Positions 1 to 8,001 of a DNA stretch of 64,000 nucleotides are shown here, in pieces (the first letter of the stretch is position 1; each line of letters starts with the position of its first letter). Under the pieces are notes generated by a model. It saw only the letters and a list, made by a program, of their open reading frames with translations. It did no database searches and had not been told where the DNA came from. A program made the position numbers and the translations under genes. Origin of the DNA: Amycolatopsis sp. MtRt-6 (GTDB lineage: Bacteria > Actinomycetota > Actinomycetes > Mycobacteriales > Pseudonocardiaceae); the NCBI RefSeq assembly GCF_017308975.1, contig NZ_JADWPD010000003.1:310001-374000 (forward strand), given 5' to 3'.

Positions 1-105
1 CAGCGCCGCGGTCACCGCCGCCAGCGCGGCCGCCAGGACCTGCGCGATCCGCAGGCCGGACTTCTCTTCCTTCTCCTCCGAAGCCGCTACTTTCTCCTTG
101 GTCAT
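1..105 (-). CDS. Hypothetical protein, N-terminal fragment
   Basis: An ATG at 105 on the minus strand opens a frame that runs off the left edge of the window. The 35 visible residues start with a charged, Glu/Lys-rich stretch (MTKEKVAASEEKEEKSG) followed by an alanine/leucine-rich hydrophobic segment that looks like the start of a membrane helix. This is the pattern of a small cytoplasmic tail followed by a transmembrane domain. The family cannot be named from so little sequence. It is divergent from the dehydratase that begins at 253, so the 106-252 interval probably holds both promoters. Confidence 0.6.
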   Translation of the reverse strand, partial: MTKEKVAASEEKEEKSGLRIAQVLAAALAAVTAAL

Positions 106-202
106 GATCCCGATCTAGGTAGTCCGTGTTCTCCCCTGTCCAACGTCTAAGGCGCGTGAGGGACTCCCCTCGTTGCCACGGCGTGAGGAGGACCACTCCG
201 TC

Positions 203-217
203 TGTCCATATTAGACA
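203..217. promoter_or_regulatory. Imperfect palindrome upstream of dehydratase
   Basis: TGTC-N7-GACA (TGTCCATATTAGACA) lies in the AT-richer part of the divergent interval, 36 bases before the dehydratase start. Its position and symmetry fit a dimeric regulator site. No cognate regulator is encoded beside it, so the assignment is tentative. The dehydratase start at 253 has no purine-rich ribosome site in front of it and may be leaderless. Confidence 0.25.
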
Positions 218-252
218 CTCCAGATCGAACGTTTTCTTGACATACTCGAAAC

Positions 253-1203
253 ATGGAACTGGTGACGATCTCTGACATCGAGGCCGCCGCGAAGCGTGTC
301 GAAGATGTCGCCGTACGCACGCCCCTGCTGCTCCAGACCTGGGATCCCCGCGGAACCCTGTGGCTCAAACCCGAAAGCCTGCAACCGGTCGGCGCGTTCA
401 AGGTGCGCGGCGCGTTCAACGCCGTCGCCGCCCTCGACGACGCGGCGCGCGCTCGTGGCGTCATCGCGTACTCCAGCGGCAACCACGCGCAGGCAGTCGC
501 GTACGCGGCGCAGCGGTATGGCGTGAACGCGGTGATCGTCGTGCCGGACGTCGCCCCGCGGATCAAGGTCGAGGCCACCCGCGCCTACGGCGCCGAGGTG
601 ATCGAGGTGCCGATCGGCGAACACGAGGGGAAAGCGCGCGAACTGGCCACCGAACGCGGGCTGACCCTCGTCCCACCCTTCGACGACGCGGCCATCATCG
701 CCGGGCAGGGCACCGCGGGCCTGGAGATCGCCGAGGACCTGCCGGACGTCGACGTCGTGCTGGTCCCGATCAGCGGCGGCGGGCTGGCGGCCGGGGTCGG
801 CACCGCGATCAAGGCCCGCTGCCCGCGGGCGCGGGTGATCGGCGTCGAGCCCGCGGTGGCCGCGGACGTCGCCGACAGCCTCCAGCGGGGCGAGCTGGTC
901 AGGTGGCCGCAGGCCGACCGCGCCCGCACGATCGCCGACGGCCTGCGTTCGCAGCCGTCGGAACTGACGTTCGCCCATTTGCGGGAAGTCGTCGACCAGA
1001 TGGTGACGGTCTCCGAGGAGGAGATCCGCGAAGCGGTCCGCGTCCTCGCCCGCAAGGCCCGCCTGGTGGCCGAGCCCAGCGGCGCGGTGACAACGGCGGC
1101 GTACCTGTTCCACGCCGCCGAGCTCCCGGCGGGCAAGACGATCGCACTCGTCTCGGGCGGCAACGCCGACCCGGCACTGTTCGCCGAGATCCTGGCCGGC
1201 TGA
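253..1203 (+). CDS. Threonine/serine dehydratase (PLP fold type II)
   Basis: This 316-residue protein has the features of a cytoplasmic fold-type II PLP enzyme of the threonine deaminase/serine racemase family. Such enzymes eliminate ammonia from L-threonine or L-serine to give 2-oxobutanoate or pyruvate. The PLP lysine is K50 in VGAFKVRGA. The substrate loop SSGNHAQ is at about residues 74-80, and the glycine-rich phosphate loop SGGGLAAG is at 174-181. There is no C-terminal ACT-like regulatory domain, so it matches the short catabolic or racemase-like form rather than allosteric IlvA. Serine racemase or a hydroxy-aspartate dehydratase are alternatives that motifs alone cannot exclude. It is convergent with the MFS gene across a palindromic repeat. 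Confidence 0.85.
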   Translation: MELVTISDIEAAAKRVEDVAVRTPLLLQTWDPRGTLWLKPESLQPVGAFKVRGAFNAVAALDDAARARGVIAYSSGNHAQAVAYAAQRYGVNAVIVVPDVAPRIKVEATRAYGAEVIEVPIGEHEGKARELATERGLTLVPPFDDAAIIAGQGTAGLEIAEDLPDVDVVLVPISGGGLAAGVGTAIKARCPRARVIGVEPAVAADVADSLQRGELVRWPQADRARTIADGLRSQPSELTFAHLREVVDQMVTVSEEEIREAVRVLARKARLVAEPSGAVTTAAYLFHAAELPAGKTIALVSGGNADPALFAEILAG

Positions 1204-1218
1204 GCCGCGGGTCGCCTC

Positions 1219-1307
1219 AAGCACCCCAATGTGGCGTTGGTTGCGTCAGATGCACCCAATGTGGCGTTCGGTGCGTCAGATGCACCGAACGCCACATTGG
1301 GGTGCTT
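1219..1307. repeat. Palindromic repeat with 30-bp direct units, copy 1
   Basis: The outer arms are perfect 20-bp inverted repeats (1219-1238 and 1288-1307, starting AAGCACCCCAATGTGGCGTT). Between them sit two direct 30-bp units that begin ATGTGGCGTT at 1229 and 1259 and share GCGTCAGATGCACC. The element fills the gap between two convergent genes, so it could act as a bidirectional terminator. A second element with the same architecture but different arm sequence lies at 53722-53808. Confidence 0.85.
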
Positions 1308-1312
1308 TGGGG

Positions 1313-2833
1313 TCAGGAGCCGGCGACGGAGGAGCCGCCGCGGACGTGCGTCGGCGGGCCCTCGACGCCGCAGTGGTAGCACTCGCCCAGGTGGGGGCAC
1401 TCGTCGTCGGGTTGGGGCTCGGCCGGTGGTGCCAGGACGCCGTTGTGGATGCCCAGCGCGATCAGCCCACCCGCGATGGCCAGCGCCGCGCAGATGATCA
1501 GCGCCGTGCGCCAGCCCGCCGTCAGGGCGACCGGGTCGGCGTACGCCTCGCCGGTCAGCCCGGCCGCGGCGGGCAGCACCGCCACCGCCAGCAGGCCGCC
1601 CGAGCGGGCGATGGCGTTGTTGACGCCGGACGCGACGCCGGCGTACCGGTCCGGGGCCGCGGCGAGCACCGTCGCGGTCACCGGGGCCACGACGATCGCC
1701 AGGCCCAGCCCGAACACCACGACGGCGGGCAGCACCGTGCCGAGGTAGGACGCGCCGGGGGCGATGCGCAGCATCAGCAGCATCCCGATGCCGACGACGA
1801 TCGGGCCGGCCACCAGCTGCAAACGCGGCCCGATGCGCTGGGCGAGCGCGCCGGAGCGGCCCGAGAGCAGCAGCATGATCACCGTCAGCGGCAGCCCGGC
1901 CAGCCCGGACGCGGTCGGCGAGTAGCCGAGCGACACCTGCAGCTGCATGACCAGCAGCATCATCACGCCGCCGAGCGCGGCGTAGACGACGAAGGTCAAC
2001 GCGTTCGAGAGCGTGAACGTGCGGTCGCGGAACAGCGACGGCGGCACGAGCGGTTCGCGCGAGCGGTGCTGGACGACGACGAACGCGGCCAGCCCCGCGA
2101 TCCCCAGCAGGCCGGCGACCAGCACCAGCGGGTCGCCGATGCCGCGCGCGGGCGCCTCCACCAGCGCGCCGGTGACCCCGGCGAGGCCGAGGGCGCCGAG
2201 GGCGGCGGCGCCGAAGTCCGGGTGCCCGGTGGCGTCCGGGTCGCGGGACTCGGGGACGAACCGGCGTGCCATGAGCACCACGGCGACCGCGATCGGCACG
2301 TTGATGAGGAACGCCAGCCGCCACGACCACACCTGCACGAGGAAGCCGCCGAGCAGCGGCCCGGCCGCGGCCGCGATGCCACCGAGGCCGGACCAGGCGC
2401 CGATCGCGCGGGCGCGGGCGTCGTGCGCGAAGGACGCCTGGAGGATCGCGAGCGACCCCGGCGTCAGCAGCGCGCCGCCGATCCCCTGCAGGATCCGCAT
2501 CGCGACGAGCATCTCGGTCGACGTCGCCGCGGCGCACAGCCCGGACGCGACGCCGAACCAGACGACGCCGACGAGGTACACGCGGCGCCTGCCGTACCGG
2601 TCGCCGAGCGAACCGGCGACCAGGATCAGCGCGGCGAGCGCCAGCAGGTAGCCGTCGAGGATCCACTGCAGCCCCGCCACGGAGGCGTTCAGCTCGGCGC
2701 CGATGCGGGGCAGCGCGACGTTGACGATGGTGCCGTCGAGCATCGCCATGCCGGAGCCGAGGATCGTGGTGGCGAGGACGCCGCGCGCCGCGCCGGTCCC
2801 CCACCGGATCCCGGTGTCTTCCGCAGAGTTCAC
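1313..2833 (-). CDS. MFS transporter, DHA2 (EmrB/QacA) family
   Basis: A 506-residue integral membrane protein that should act as a proton-coupled drug or metabolite exporter of the 14-helix DHA2 family. The N-terminal signature MLDGTIVNVALPRIG is the typical DHA2 first-helix motif, and GDRYGRRR is the conserved loop between helices 2 and 3. Hydrophobic segments continue to about residue 470. The C-terminal tail is soluble and contains two Cys/His clusters (CPHLGECYHCG), which is unusual for the family. The GTG start at 2833 is preceded by GGAG at good spacing. It lies 60 bases downstream of dasR on the same strand and may be read from the same transcript, but its substrate is unknown. Confidence 0.85.
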   Translation of the reverse strand: MNSAEDTGIRWGTGAARGVLATTILGSGMAMLDGTIVNVALPRIGAELNASVAGLQWILDGYLLALAALILVAGSLGDRYGRRRVYLVGVVWFGVASGLCAAATSTEMLVAMRILQGIGGALLTPGSLAILQASFAHDARARAIGAWSGLGGIAAAAGPLLGGFLVQVWSWRLAFLINVPIAVAVVLMARRFVPESRDPDATGHPDFGAAALGALGLAGVTGALVEAPARGIGDPLVLVAGLLGIAGLAAFVVVQHRSREPLVPPSLFRDRTFTLSNALTFVVYAALGGVMMLLVMQLQVSLGYSPTASGLAGLPLTVIMLLLSGRSGALAQRIGPRLQLVAGPIVVGIGMLLMLRIAPGASYLGTVLPAVVVFGLGLAIVVAPVTATVLAAAPDRYAGVASGVNNAIARSGGLLAVAVLPAAAGLTGEAYADPVALTAGWRTALIICAALAIAGGLIALGIHNGVLAPPAEPQPDDECPHLGECYHCGVEGPPTHVRGGSSVAGS

Positions 2834-2893
2834 CGGCCAACTCCACCGCGCCCGGAGACCCCCGTCAACCGCGGGGGTGCTCCGGCGCCGGGC

Positions 2894-3649
2894 TCACGGC
2901 AGCAGCGTCGTCACGAACTTGTAGCGGTCACCGCGGTAGACCGAGCGGGCGAACTCGACCGGCTTGCCGTCCGTGGCGAACGAGTGGCGGGTCAGCATCA
3001 GCACCGGCATGCCGACGTCCGCGCCGAGCATTTCCGCTTCCTGCGGCCCGGCGAGCGACGTCTCGATCGTCTCTTCCGCGCGTTCGAGTTCGACGCCGTA
3101 GTGCTCGCGTAGAACGGCGTACAACGAACCGCCGGCCGAGACGTGCTTGCGCAGCCCGCGGAACCGGCCGAGCGGCAGGTGTGTCGTCTCGAGCGCCATC
3201 GGCTGCGAGTCCGCCAGTCGAAGCCGTCGAAGGCGAAGGATTTTCGCGCCGGTCCGGATCGCGAGCAGCTTCGCGAGGTCGCCCTCGACCGGCATTTCCT
3301 CGACTTCCAACAGTTTCGACGACGGCTTCAGGCCCTGCTTGCGCATGTCTTCGGTGTAGGAGGACAGCTGCAGCCGCTGCGCGAGCTTCGGTTCGGCCGC
3401 GAAGGTGCCTTTTCCCTGCACCCGGTGCAGGCGGCCCTCGGCGGTCAGGTCGGCCAGCGCCTGGCGCACGGTGGTGCGGGAGACCGTGAACTCCCCGGCG
3501 AGCGCGCGTTCGGTCGGGATCGGCGACCCCGGCGGCAGCACGTCCAGCAGGTCGAGGAGGTGCTGCTTCAACGCCCAGTACTTGGGCTCGCGCTGCCCGC
3601 GCATCCCGGCGACGGCGCCCGCCTCGCCCGTGGTGGTGGTCTCCAACAT
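2894..3649 (-). CDS. dasR: DasR-type GntR/UTRA regulator
   Basis: A 251-residue GntR-family repressor of the HutC/UTRA subfamily. The winged helix is at about residues 20-90 (core SRTTVRQALADL and VQGKGTF) and the UTRA effector domain is at about 105-245. Long stretches match Streptomyces DasR as I remember it, including SYTEDMR, the ETTHLP region, EETIETSLA and the C-terminal SVYRGDRYKFV. DasR binds dre sites and is released by glucosamine-6-phosphate, so it links amino-sugar supply to catabolism and development. I chose ATG 3649, which has AGGGAG seven bases upstream, over an in-frame GTG at 3685. A near-consensus dre lies 86 bases upstream, between this gene and the divergent SIS/kinase operon, which argues for joint control. 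Confidence 0.9.
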   Translation of the reverse strand: MLETTTTGEAGAVAGMRGQREPKYWALKQHLLDLLDVLPPGSPIPTERALAGEFTVSRTTVRQALADLTAEGRLHRVQGKGTFAAEPKLAQRLQLSSYTEDMRKQGLKPSSKLLEVEEMPVEGDLAKLLAIRTGAKILRLRRLRLADSQPMALETTHLPLGRFRGLRKHVSAGGSLYAVLREHYGVELERAEETIETSLAGPQEAEMLGADVGMPVLMLTRHSFATDGKPVEFARSVYRGDRYKFVTTLLP

Positions 3650-3734
3650 GCCCGGCTCCCTATGTCTTCCCTCATCGCACGCCACGTCCCCGTAAGAAAC
3701 GTACCCTTTTCCCCAAACGCGCCGCCCCTATAAC

Positions 3735-3750
3735 ATTGGTCTAGACCTGA
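3735..3750. promoter_or_regulatory. dre site (DasR-responsive element)
   Basis: ATTGGTCTAGACCTGA contains the perfect core TGGTCTAGACC. It matches the known Streptomyces dre consensus ACTGGTCTAGACCACT except at the outer positions. It sits between divergent dasR and the amino-sugar operon, where it can repress the operon and probably dasR itself. Confidence 0.85.
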
Positions 3751-3797
3751 CCGACGCCGCCTGAGTCCGGTACATAATGCCGGAGGTGGAGAGGAAA

Positions 3798-4844
3798 ATG
3801 ATGACCGAACAACGGCCCGGCGCGCACATGGCCGCGGAGATCGCCCAGCAGCCGGACGTCCTGGCCGGACTGGTGGCACGTCAGGCGGAAATCGCGGAAG
3901 TGGCGGAAAAGATCTCACAGCGGCCGCCGCGGTTCGCGTTGCTCGCCGCGCGTGGATCGAGCGACCACGCAGCGTTGTACGCGAAGTACCTGATCGAGGT
4001 ACTGCTCGGCCTTCCGGCCGGTTTGGTTTCCCCGTCCACGGCGACGTTGTACGGCGCGCGGCCCGATCTGCGGGACGTGCTGTTCGTCACCGTCAGCCAG
4101 AGCGGCGGCTCCCCCGACCTGATCGAGGTCACCGAAACGGCGCGGCGCCAGGGCGCGCTGACGGTGTCGGTCACCAACACGCCGGACTCGCCGCTGCGGG
4201 CGGCGTCCGAGCTCGGCGTCGACATCGGCGCCGGCGTCGAGAAGGCCGTCGCGGCCACCAAGACGTACTCCGCGACGCTGATGGCGCTGTACCTGCTGAT
4301 CGACGCGGTGCGCGGCGGCAAGGCGGCCGACGCCGAGAAGATCGGCGAGCTGGCGCAGCAGACGCTCGACGGCGCCACCGAAGGCGTGCAGCGCGCGGTC
4401 GACCGGTACCGCTTCGTGGACCGGGTCCTCACCACCGGCCGCGGCTACTCCTACGCCAGCGCGCTCGAAGGTTCGCTCAAGCTGGCCGAGACCAGCTACC
4501 TCGCCGCCCGCGCGTACAGCGGCGCGGACCTGCTGCACGGCCCGGTGGCGGCGGTGGACGGCGAGACCGCCGTCCTCGCGGTGACCAGCGCCGGGCACGG
4601 CGGCCGCGCGATGCACGAGGTCCTCGAAGCCGTCGGCAAGCGCGGCGCGGACGTCCTCGCGGTCGGCTCGGCCGCCGCCGAGGTGCCCGCGGCGCTGCGC
4701 ATCGACGTCGCGCCGACGGTCGAGGAGCTGGCGCCGATCCTGGAGATCCTGCCGATCCAGCGGATCGCGCTCGGGCTGTCGCTGGCCCGCGGCGGCGACC
4801 CGGACAGCCCGCGCGGCCTGCTGAAGGTGACCAAGACCCGGTGA
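3798..4844 (+). CDS. SIS-domain sugar-phosphate isomerase/deaminase
   Basis: A 348-residue double-SIS protein resembling the isomerase half of GlmS or AgaS/FrlB-type deaminases. It has no N-terminal glutaminase domain, so it probably works catabolically, converting an amino-sugar phosphate such as GlcN-6-P to the keto-sugar phosphate and ammonia. Visible SIS motifs are ARGSSDHAALYAKY, which binds the sugar phosphate, and SQSGGSPDLIEV, the serine-rich phosphate loop. The start at 3798 (tandem ATGs) follows GGAGAGGAAA, and an earlier ATG at 3777 lacks a ribosome site. The dre operator is 48 bases upstream. The stop overlaps the kinase start by four bases (GTGA), so the two should be co-translated. 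The exact substrate is inferred from context. Confidence 0.8.
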   Translation: MMTEQRPGAHMAAEIAQQPDVLAGLVARQAEIAEVAEKISQRPPRFALLAARGSSDHAALYAKYLIEVLLGLPAGLVSPSTATLYGARPDLRDVLFVTVSQSGGSPDLIEVTETARRQGALTVSVTNTPDSPLRAASELGVDIGAGVEKAVAATKTYSATLMALYLLIDAVRGGKAADAEKIGELAQQTLDGATEGVQRAVDRYRFVDRVLTTGRGYSYASALEGSLKLAETSYLAARAYSGADLLHGPVAAVDGETAVLAVTSAGHGGRAMHEVLEAVGKRGADVLAVGSAAAEVPAALRIDVAPTVEELAPILEILPIQRIALGLSLARGGDPDSPRGLLKVTKTR

Positions 4845-5797
4845 GCTTCGCGGTGGGCGTCGACGCCGGCGGCACCTCGACCAGGGCCGCCCTGGTCGAC
4901 GCCGCCGGCACGGTGCTGGGCACCGGGCGCGGCGAAGGCGCCAACCCCAACGCGCACGCGCCGGAGGTCGCCGCGGGCCGCATCGCCGGCGCGATCACCG
5001 CGGCGCTCGGCGACCGCGACCCCGGCGCCGTGCGGGCGTGCGTCGTCGGCATGGCCGGGGTCAGCAAGCTGAGCGACAGAGGCGTGGCGGCGGTCTTCGA
5101 CGCGGCATGGACGCGAATCGGTCTCACGTGTGCGGTCCGGACCGTCGCCGACGCCGAAGTGGCGTACGCGTCGGCGACGCCGGCCCCGGACGGAACGGTC
5201 GTGGTCGCCGGAACCGGTTCGATCGTGGGCCGGATCCGCAAGCGGCGGCTCGCCGGCACGACCGGCGGCTACGGCTGGCTGCTCGGCGACGAAGGGTCCG
5301 CGTTCTGGCTCGGCCGCGAAGCCGTCCGCTCCACATTGGAGGCACTCGGACGCGGGCGGCCGCTCGACGGACTGCCGTCGGCGGTGCTCGGCGCCGCGCT
5401 CGGACTGTCCGGTTTGGACGTCCGGGGCGACGCCGGGCGGCTGGCCGCGTCCCGGGCGTTGATCACGGCGGCCAACGCCGAGGCACCGGTCCGGCTCGCC
5501 CGGTTCGCCCCGTTGGTGAGCGCGGCGCACGACGCGGGCGAGCCCGCGGCCCGGGAGATCGTCGCCCGCGCGGCCGGGCATCTCGCCGAAAACGCCCTCG
5601 CGGCGCGCGAGCCCGGCGAGTCGACGCCGGTCGTGCTCGTCGGCTCCGTGCTCACCGGAGCGAGCCCGGTCGGCGAGCTCGTGCGCCGCCGGCTGGCCGG
5701 TCTCGAGGTGCTGACCAGCTCCGATGGGGTGCTCGGGGCGGCGTGGCTGGCCGCACTGGACGCCTTCGGCGAGGCGGCGCCGCGGCCCCGGGCGTAA
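4841..5797 (+). CDS. N-acetylglucosamine kinase, BadF/BadG family
   Basis: A 318-residue ATPase of the BadF/BadG/BcrA fold, the family of mammalian NAGK and bacterial MurK/GlcNAc kinases. The phosphate-1 loop GVDAGGTSTRAALVD is at about residues 6-20 and the phosphate-2 loop GTGSIVG is near 126-132, followed by YGWLLGDEGSAFWLG, a typical NAGK segment. It should phosphorylate a cytoplasmic amino sugar (GlcNAc or GlcN) to the 6-phosphate. That product would feed the coupled SIS enzyme and, after conversion, relieve DasR repression. The GTG start overlaps the upstream stop. No ROK-type signature is present, so it is a non-homologous alternative to Streptomyces NagK. Confidence 0.85.
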   Translation: MSFAVGVDAGGTSTRAALVDAAGTVLGTGRGEGANPNAHAPEVAAGRIAGAITAALGDRDPGAVRACVVGMAGVSKLSDRGVAAVFDAAWTRIGLTCAVRTVADAEVAYASATPAPDGTVVVAGTGSIVGRIRKRRLAGTTGGYGWLLGDEGSAFWLGREAVRSTLEALGRGRPLDGLPSAVLGAALGLSGLDVRGDAGRLAASRALITAANAEAPVRLARFAPLVSAAHDAGEPAAREIVARAAGHLAENALAAREPGESTPVVLVGSVLTGASPVGELVRRRLAGLEVLTSSDGVLGAAWLAALDAFGEAAPRPRA

Positions 5798-5872
5798 GGA
5801 TATTGAGCAAAACGCGGCGCAAAGACGCGAAAACGTCGACTGAACCCGGGTAGTCCGGGTACCGTAGGCAGT

Positions 5873-5904
5873 GGCCCCCGGACCCTCCCCCCTCGCCGGG
5901 GGCC
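5873..5904. terminator. Bidirectional hairpin between convergent genes
   Basis: GGCCCCCGG (5873-5881) pairs perfectly with CCGGGGGCC (5896-5904) across a 14-nt loop. It lies between the kinase stop at 5797 and the DUF3159 stop at 5908. There is no long T-tract, as is common in high-GC actinobacteria. A smaller hairpin, ACCCGG/CCGGGT, lies just upstream near 5845-5861. Confidence 0.65.
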
Positions 5905-5907
5905 GCC

Positions 5908-6567
5908 TTATGCCCCGGGTACGTCGTCCGATCGGGTTTCCGGAGCCAGGCGCAGGCCGGGATGCTCCGGCGGCAACGCCCGGTAGAGCACCCAGCCACT
6001 GACCGCGACGGTGAGCGCGACGAGCGGCCAAGACAGCACCGTGCGGGCCACGCCGAGCGCGACCACCTGGCCGGCCCACCACAGCAGGCCGTACACGACC
6101 ACTCGCAGGGTGTACTGGAGCACCCACACCCAGCTGGCCCGCGAGTAGGCCTTGAGCAGCGCTTCGTCACGGCGCCAGCGCGTCTTCTGCCCCAGCAGCA
6201 GCCCGACGACCACGCCGAGCAGCGGCCAGCGCACGACGACGCTGGCCGCCCACAGCAGCGCGCTGGCCACATTGGACATCAGCTGCAGCAGGAAGAAGTC
6301 CTGGGCGCGGCCGGTGTGCAGGGCGATCAGCGCGGCCGCGACGACGGCGGCGAGGCTGACGACCAGCGCGCGCACCTTGCCCCCGCCGGCGATCCGGAAG
6401 ATCCCGACCGCGACGGCGACCGCGACGGCGGCACCGGCACCCCAGGCAACGGACTGACCGGCCGCGAGCCAGCCGGCGACGAAGCCGACGGGCGGGATAC
6501 TGGCGTCGAGGGCGCCCCGGCGGCCACCGAGGATCTGCGCGAGCGACTCACGGGGTTCTCCGGACAC
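5908..6567 (-). CDS. DUF3159 membrane protein
   Basis: A 219-residue actinobacterial membrane protein of the DUF3159 family. It begins ESLAQILGGRRGALDASIPPVGFV, a typical opening for the family, and has about five to six hydrophobic helices between residues 25 and 195. Between the middle helices is a conserved soluble segment (GQKTRWRRDEALLKAYSRASWVWV). The function is unknown. The GTG start at 6567 reads VSGEPRESL. It is convergent with the kinase gene and divergent from the SGNH hydrolase. The 281-base gap to that gene shows no repeats or further ORFs that I can support. Confidence 0.8.
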   Translation of the reverse strand: MSGEPRESLAQILGGRRGALDASIPPVGFVAGWLAAGQSVAWGAGAAVAVAVAVGIFRIAGGGKVRALVVSLAAVVAAALIALHTGRAQDFFLLQLMSNVASALLWAASVVVRWPLLGVVVGLLLGQKTRWRRDEALLKAYSRASWVWVLQYTLRVVVYGLLWWAGQVVALGVARTVLSWPLVALTVAVSGWVLYRALPPEHPGLRLAPETRSDDVPGA

Positions 6568-6848
6568 GTGTCCAGCCTGCCGGATCGGGTCCGGGACTCC
6601 CCGGGCAGGGAGATTTTCGCCACATCGGGTGCCGGTTTTGCCTCCGAGTGTGCTGTTTCACGGCATGCCGAAGGTGAAGACTACGTAATGGAGAGGCGCA
6701 GAAGGCCGACAAGATAAGACACTGTTACCGCAGGCTGAACGCCCGGGGGTGGAGCGGGTTTGCGGCCGATCGTTAGTTGAGGGTGTACAACTACATGTCG
6801 GGGTGTGTCGGTCGCAGGAGTCGTCGCAGGATGGGGAAGGGGACCCAC

Positions 6849-7664
6849 GTGTACGGATTCGACAGCTACGTAGCCCTCGGTGACAGCTTCACCGAGGGGC
6901 TCAACGACAACCTGCCGGACGGCTCTTTCCGGGGGTGGGCCGACCGGCTCGCGGAGGTGCTGGCGGCCGGCCGCAGCGACTTCCGGTACGCCAACCTGGC
7001 CCTGCGGGGCAAGATGCTCGACGAGATCCTGGACGAGCAGCTGCCGATCGCCCTGGAGCTCAAGCCCGACCTGGTGACGCTGTGCGCGGGCGGCAACGAC
7101 ATCATCGTCCCGGGGGCGGACGTGGACGCGGTGACGGAGCGCCTGGAGGAGGGCGTGGCGAAGCTGCGCGAGGCGGGCATCCCGGTGCTGATGTTCAACG
7201 GCCCGGACACCAAGGTGCTGTCGGTGATGTCGGTGCTGCGCGGCAAGGTGGCGATCTACAACACGAACCTGTGGGCGATCGCGGAGCGCCACGGAGCCCG
7301 CATGGTCGACCTGTGGACGATGGGGCCGTTGCACGACCGCCGCGCCTGGAGCGACGACCGGCTGCACTTTTCCCCGGAAGGCCACGCGCGGATCGCGTTG
7401 AAGGCGGCGGAGGTGCTGGGGATCCCGGTGGAGGCGGACTGGCGCGAGCCGTGGCCGCTGGAGGAGCACCCGAACCGCTGGATCGATTCGCGGCGGTCGG
7501 ATTTGACGTGGACGAAGGTGCACCTGCTGCCGTGGATCCGGAGGCAGCTGCGGGGCGAGTCGATGGGGGACGGGTTGTCGCCCAAGCGGCCGAAGCTGGC
7601 GCCTTTGGTGCCGTTGGACGTGCTCGAGGTGCCGGACAAGGCGCGGCAGCAGCAGGCCAGCTGA
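6849..7664 (+). CDS. SGNH/GDSL-family hydrolase
   Basis: A 271-residue SGNH hydrolase (esterase/lipase-like). Block I is ALGDSFTEG with nucleophile S13, block III is AGGNDIIVPG, and block V is SDDRLHFSPEGH with the catalytic Asp and His. There is no signal peptide, so it is probably cytoplasmic. The substrate is unknown. I chose GTG 6849 because GGGGAAGGGGA precedes it at good spacing. An in-frame start at 6777 would add 24 residues that look like untranslated leader (Arg-rich, no family similarity). The C-terminal 60 residues after the catalytic His are basic and Trp-rich (WTKVHLLPWIRRQLRG), as seen in the actinobacterial subfamily. Confidence 0.85.
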   Translation: MYGFDSYVALGDSFTEGLNDNLPDGSFRGWADRLAEVLAAGRSDFRYANLALRGKMLDEILDEQLPIALELKPDLVTLCAGGNDIIVPGADVDAVTERLEEGVAKLREAGIPVLMFNGPDTKVLSVMSVLRGKVAIYNTNLWAIAERHGARMVDLWTMGPLHDRRAWSDDRLHFSPEGHARIALKAAEVLGIPVEADWREPWPLEEHPNRWIDSRRSDLTWTKVHLLPWIRRQLRGESMGDGLSPKRPKLAPLVPLDVLEVPDKARQQQAS

Positions 7665-7675
7665 GGGGGCTGCTT

Positions 7676-7835
7676 TCGGTTCGGGCGGCGTTTCGCCGGG
7701 GGCTTTCGCCGGAGGGCTGCGACTCGGTGGGCTGTCGCCCGGCGGGCCTTCGCCGGGGCTTCCGCTCGGCGAACTGTCGCCCGGCGAGCTTCGGCTCGGC
7801 GAGCTTTCCGCCGGCGAGTTTTCCGCCCGGCAAGT
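7676..7835. repeat. 15-bp tandem repeat array (minisatellite-like)
   Basis: Four exact-period 15-mers run from 7768 to 7827: GGCGAACTGTCGCCC, GGCGAGCTTCGGCTC, GGCGAGCTTTCCGCC, GGCGAGTTTTCCGCC. Looser copies extend upstream from about 7676 and downstream to about 7900. The array occupies most of the 427-base gap between the SGNH hydrolase and the OmpA-like gene. No frame through it has a credible start, so I treat it as non-coding. The rest of the gap holds two DnaA-box-like sites near 8002-8042. Confidence 0.75.
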
Positions 7836-8001
7836 TCGGCAGGCCCTCCGCTCGGCGAGCTTTCCGCCGACCGGAACCTGCAGCCGGCAAGTTCGGCGGG
7901 CCTCCACTCCGGCGGAGCCCACCCTCCCTGGGGGAACCACCCGTCTCCAGCCTACCGCCCACCCCCGACGGAAAGTGCCCAACCGATCACAAACCCCCGA
8001 G

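Noticed and set aside
360..1379. Long Arg/Gly-rich open frames overlapping the dehydratase on both strands
   Set aside because: These are out-of-frame shadows of a GC-rich gene; the PLP enzyme in its own frame has all the family motifs.
7768..7827. CRISPR array
   Set aside because: Units are contiguous 15-mers without spacers, and no cas gene is present.
7195..7962. Minus-strand frame reading through the 15-bp repeats
   Set aside because: It overlaps the SGNH hydrolase and owes its length to repeat composition.
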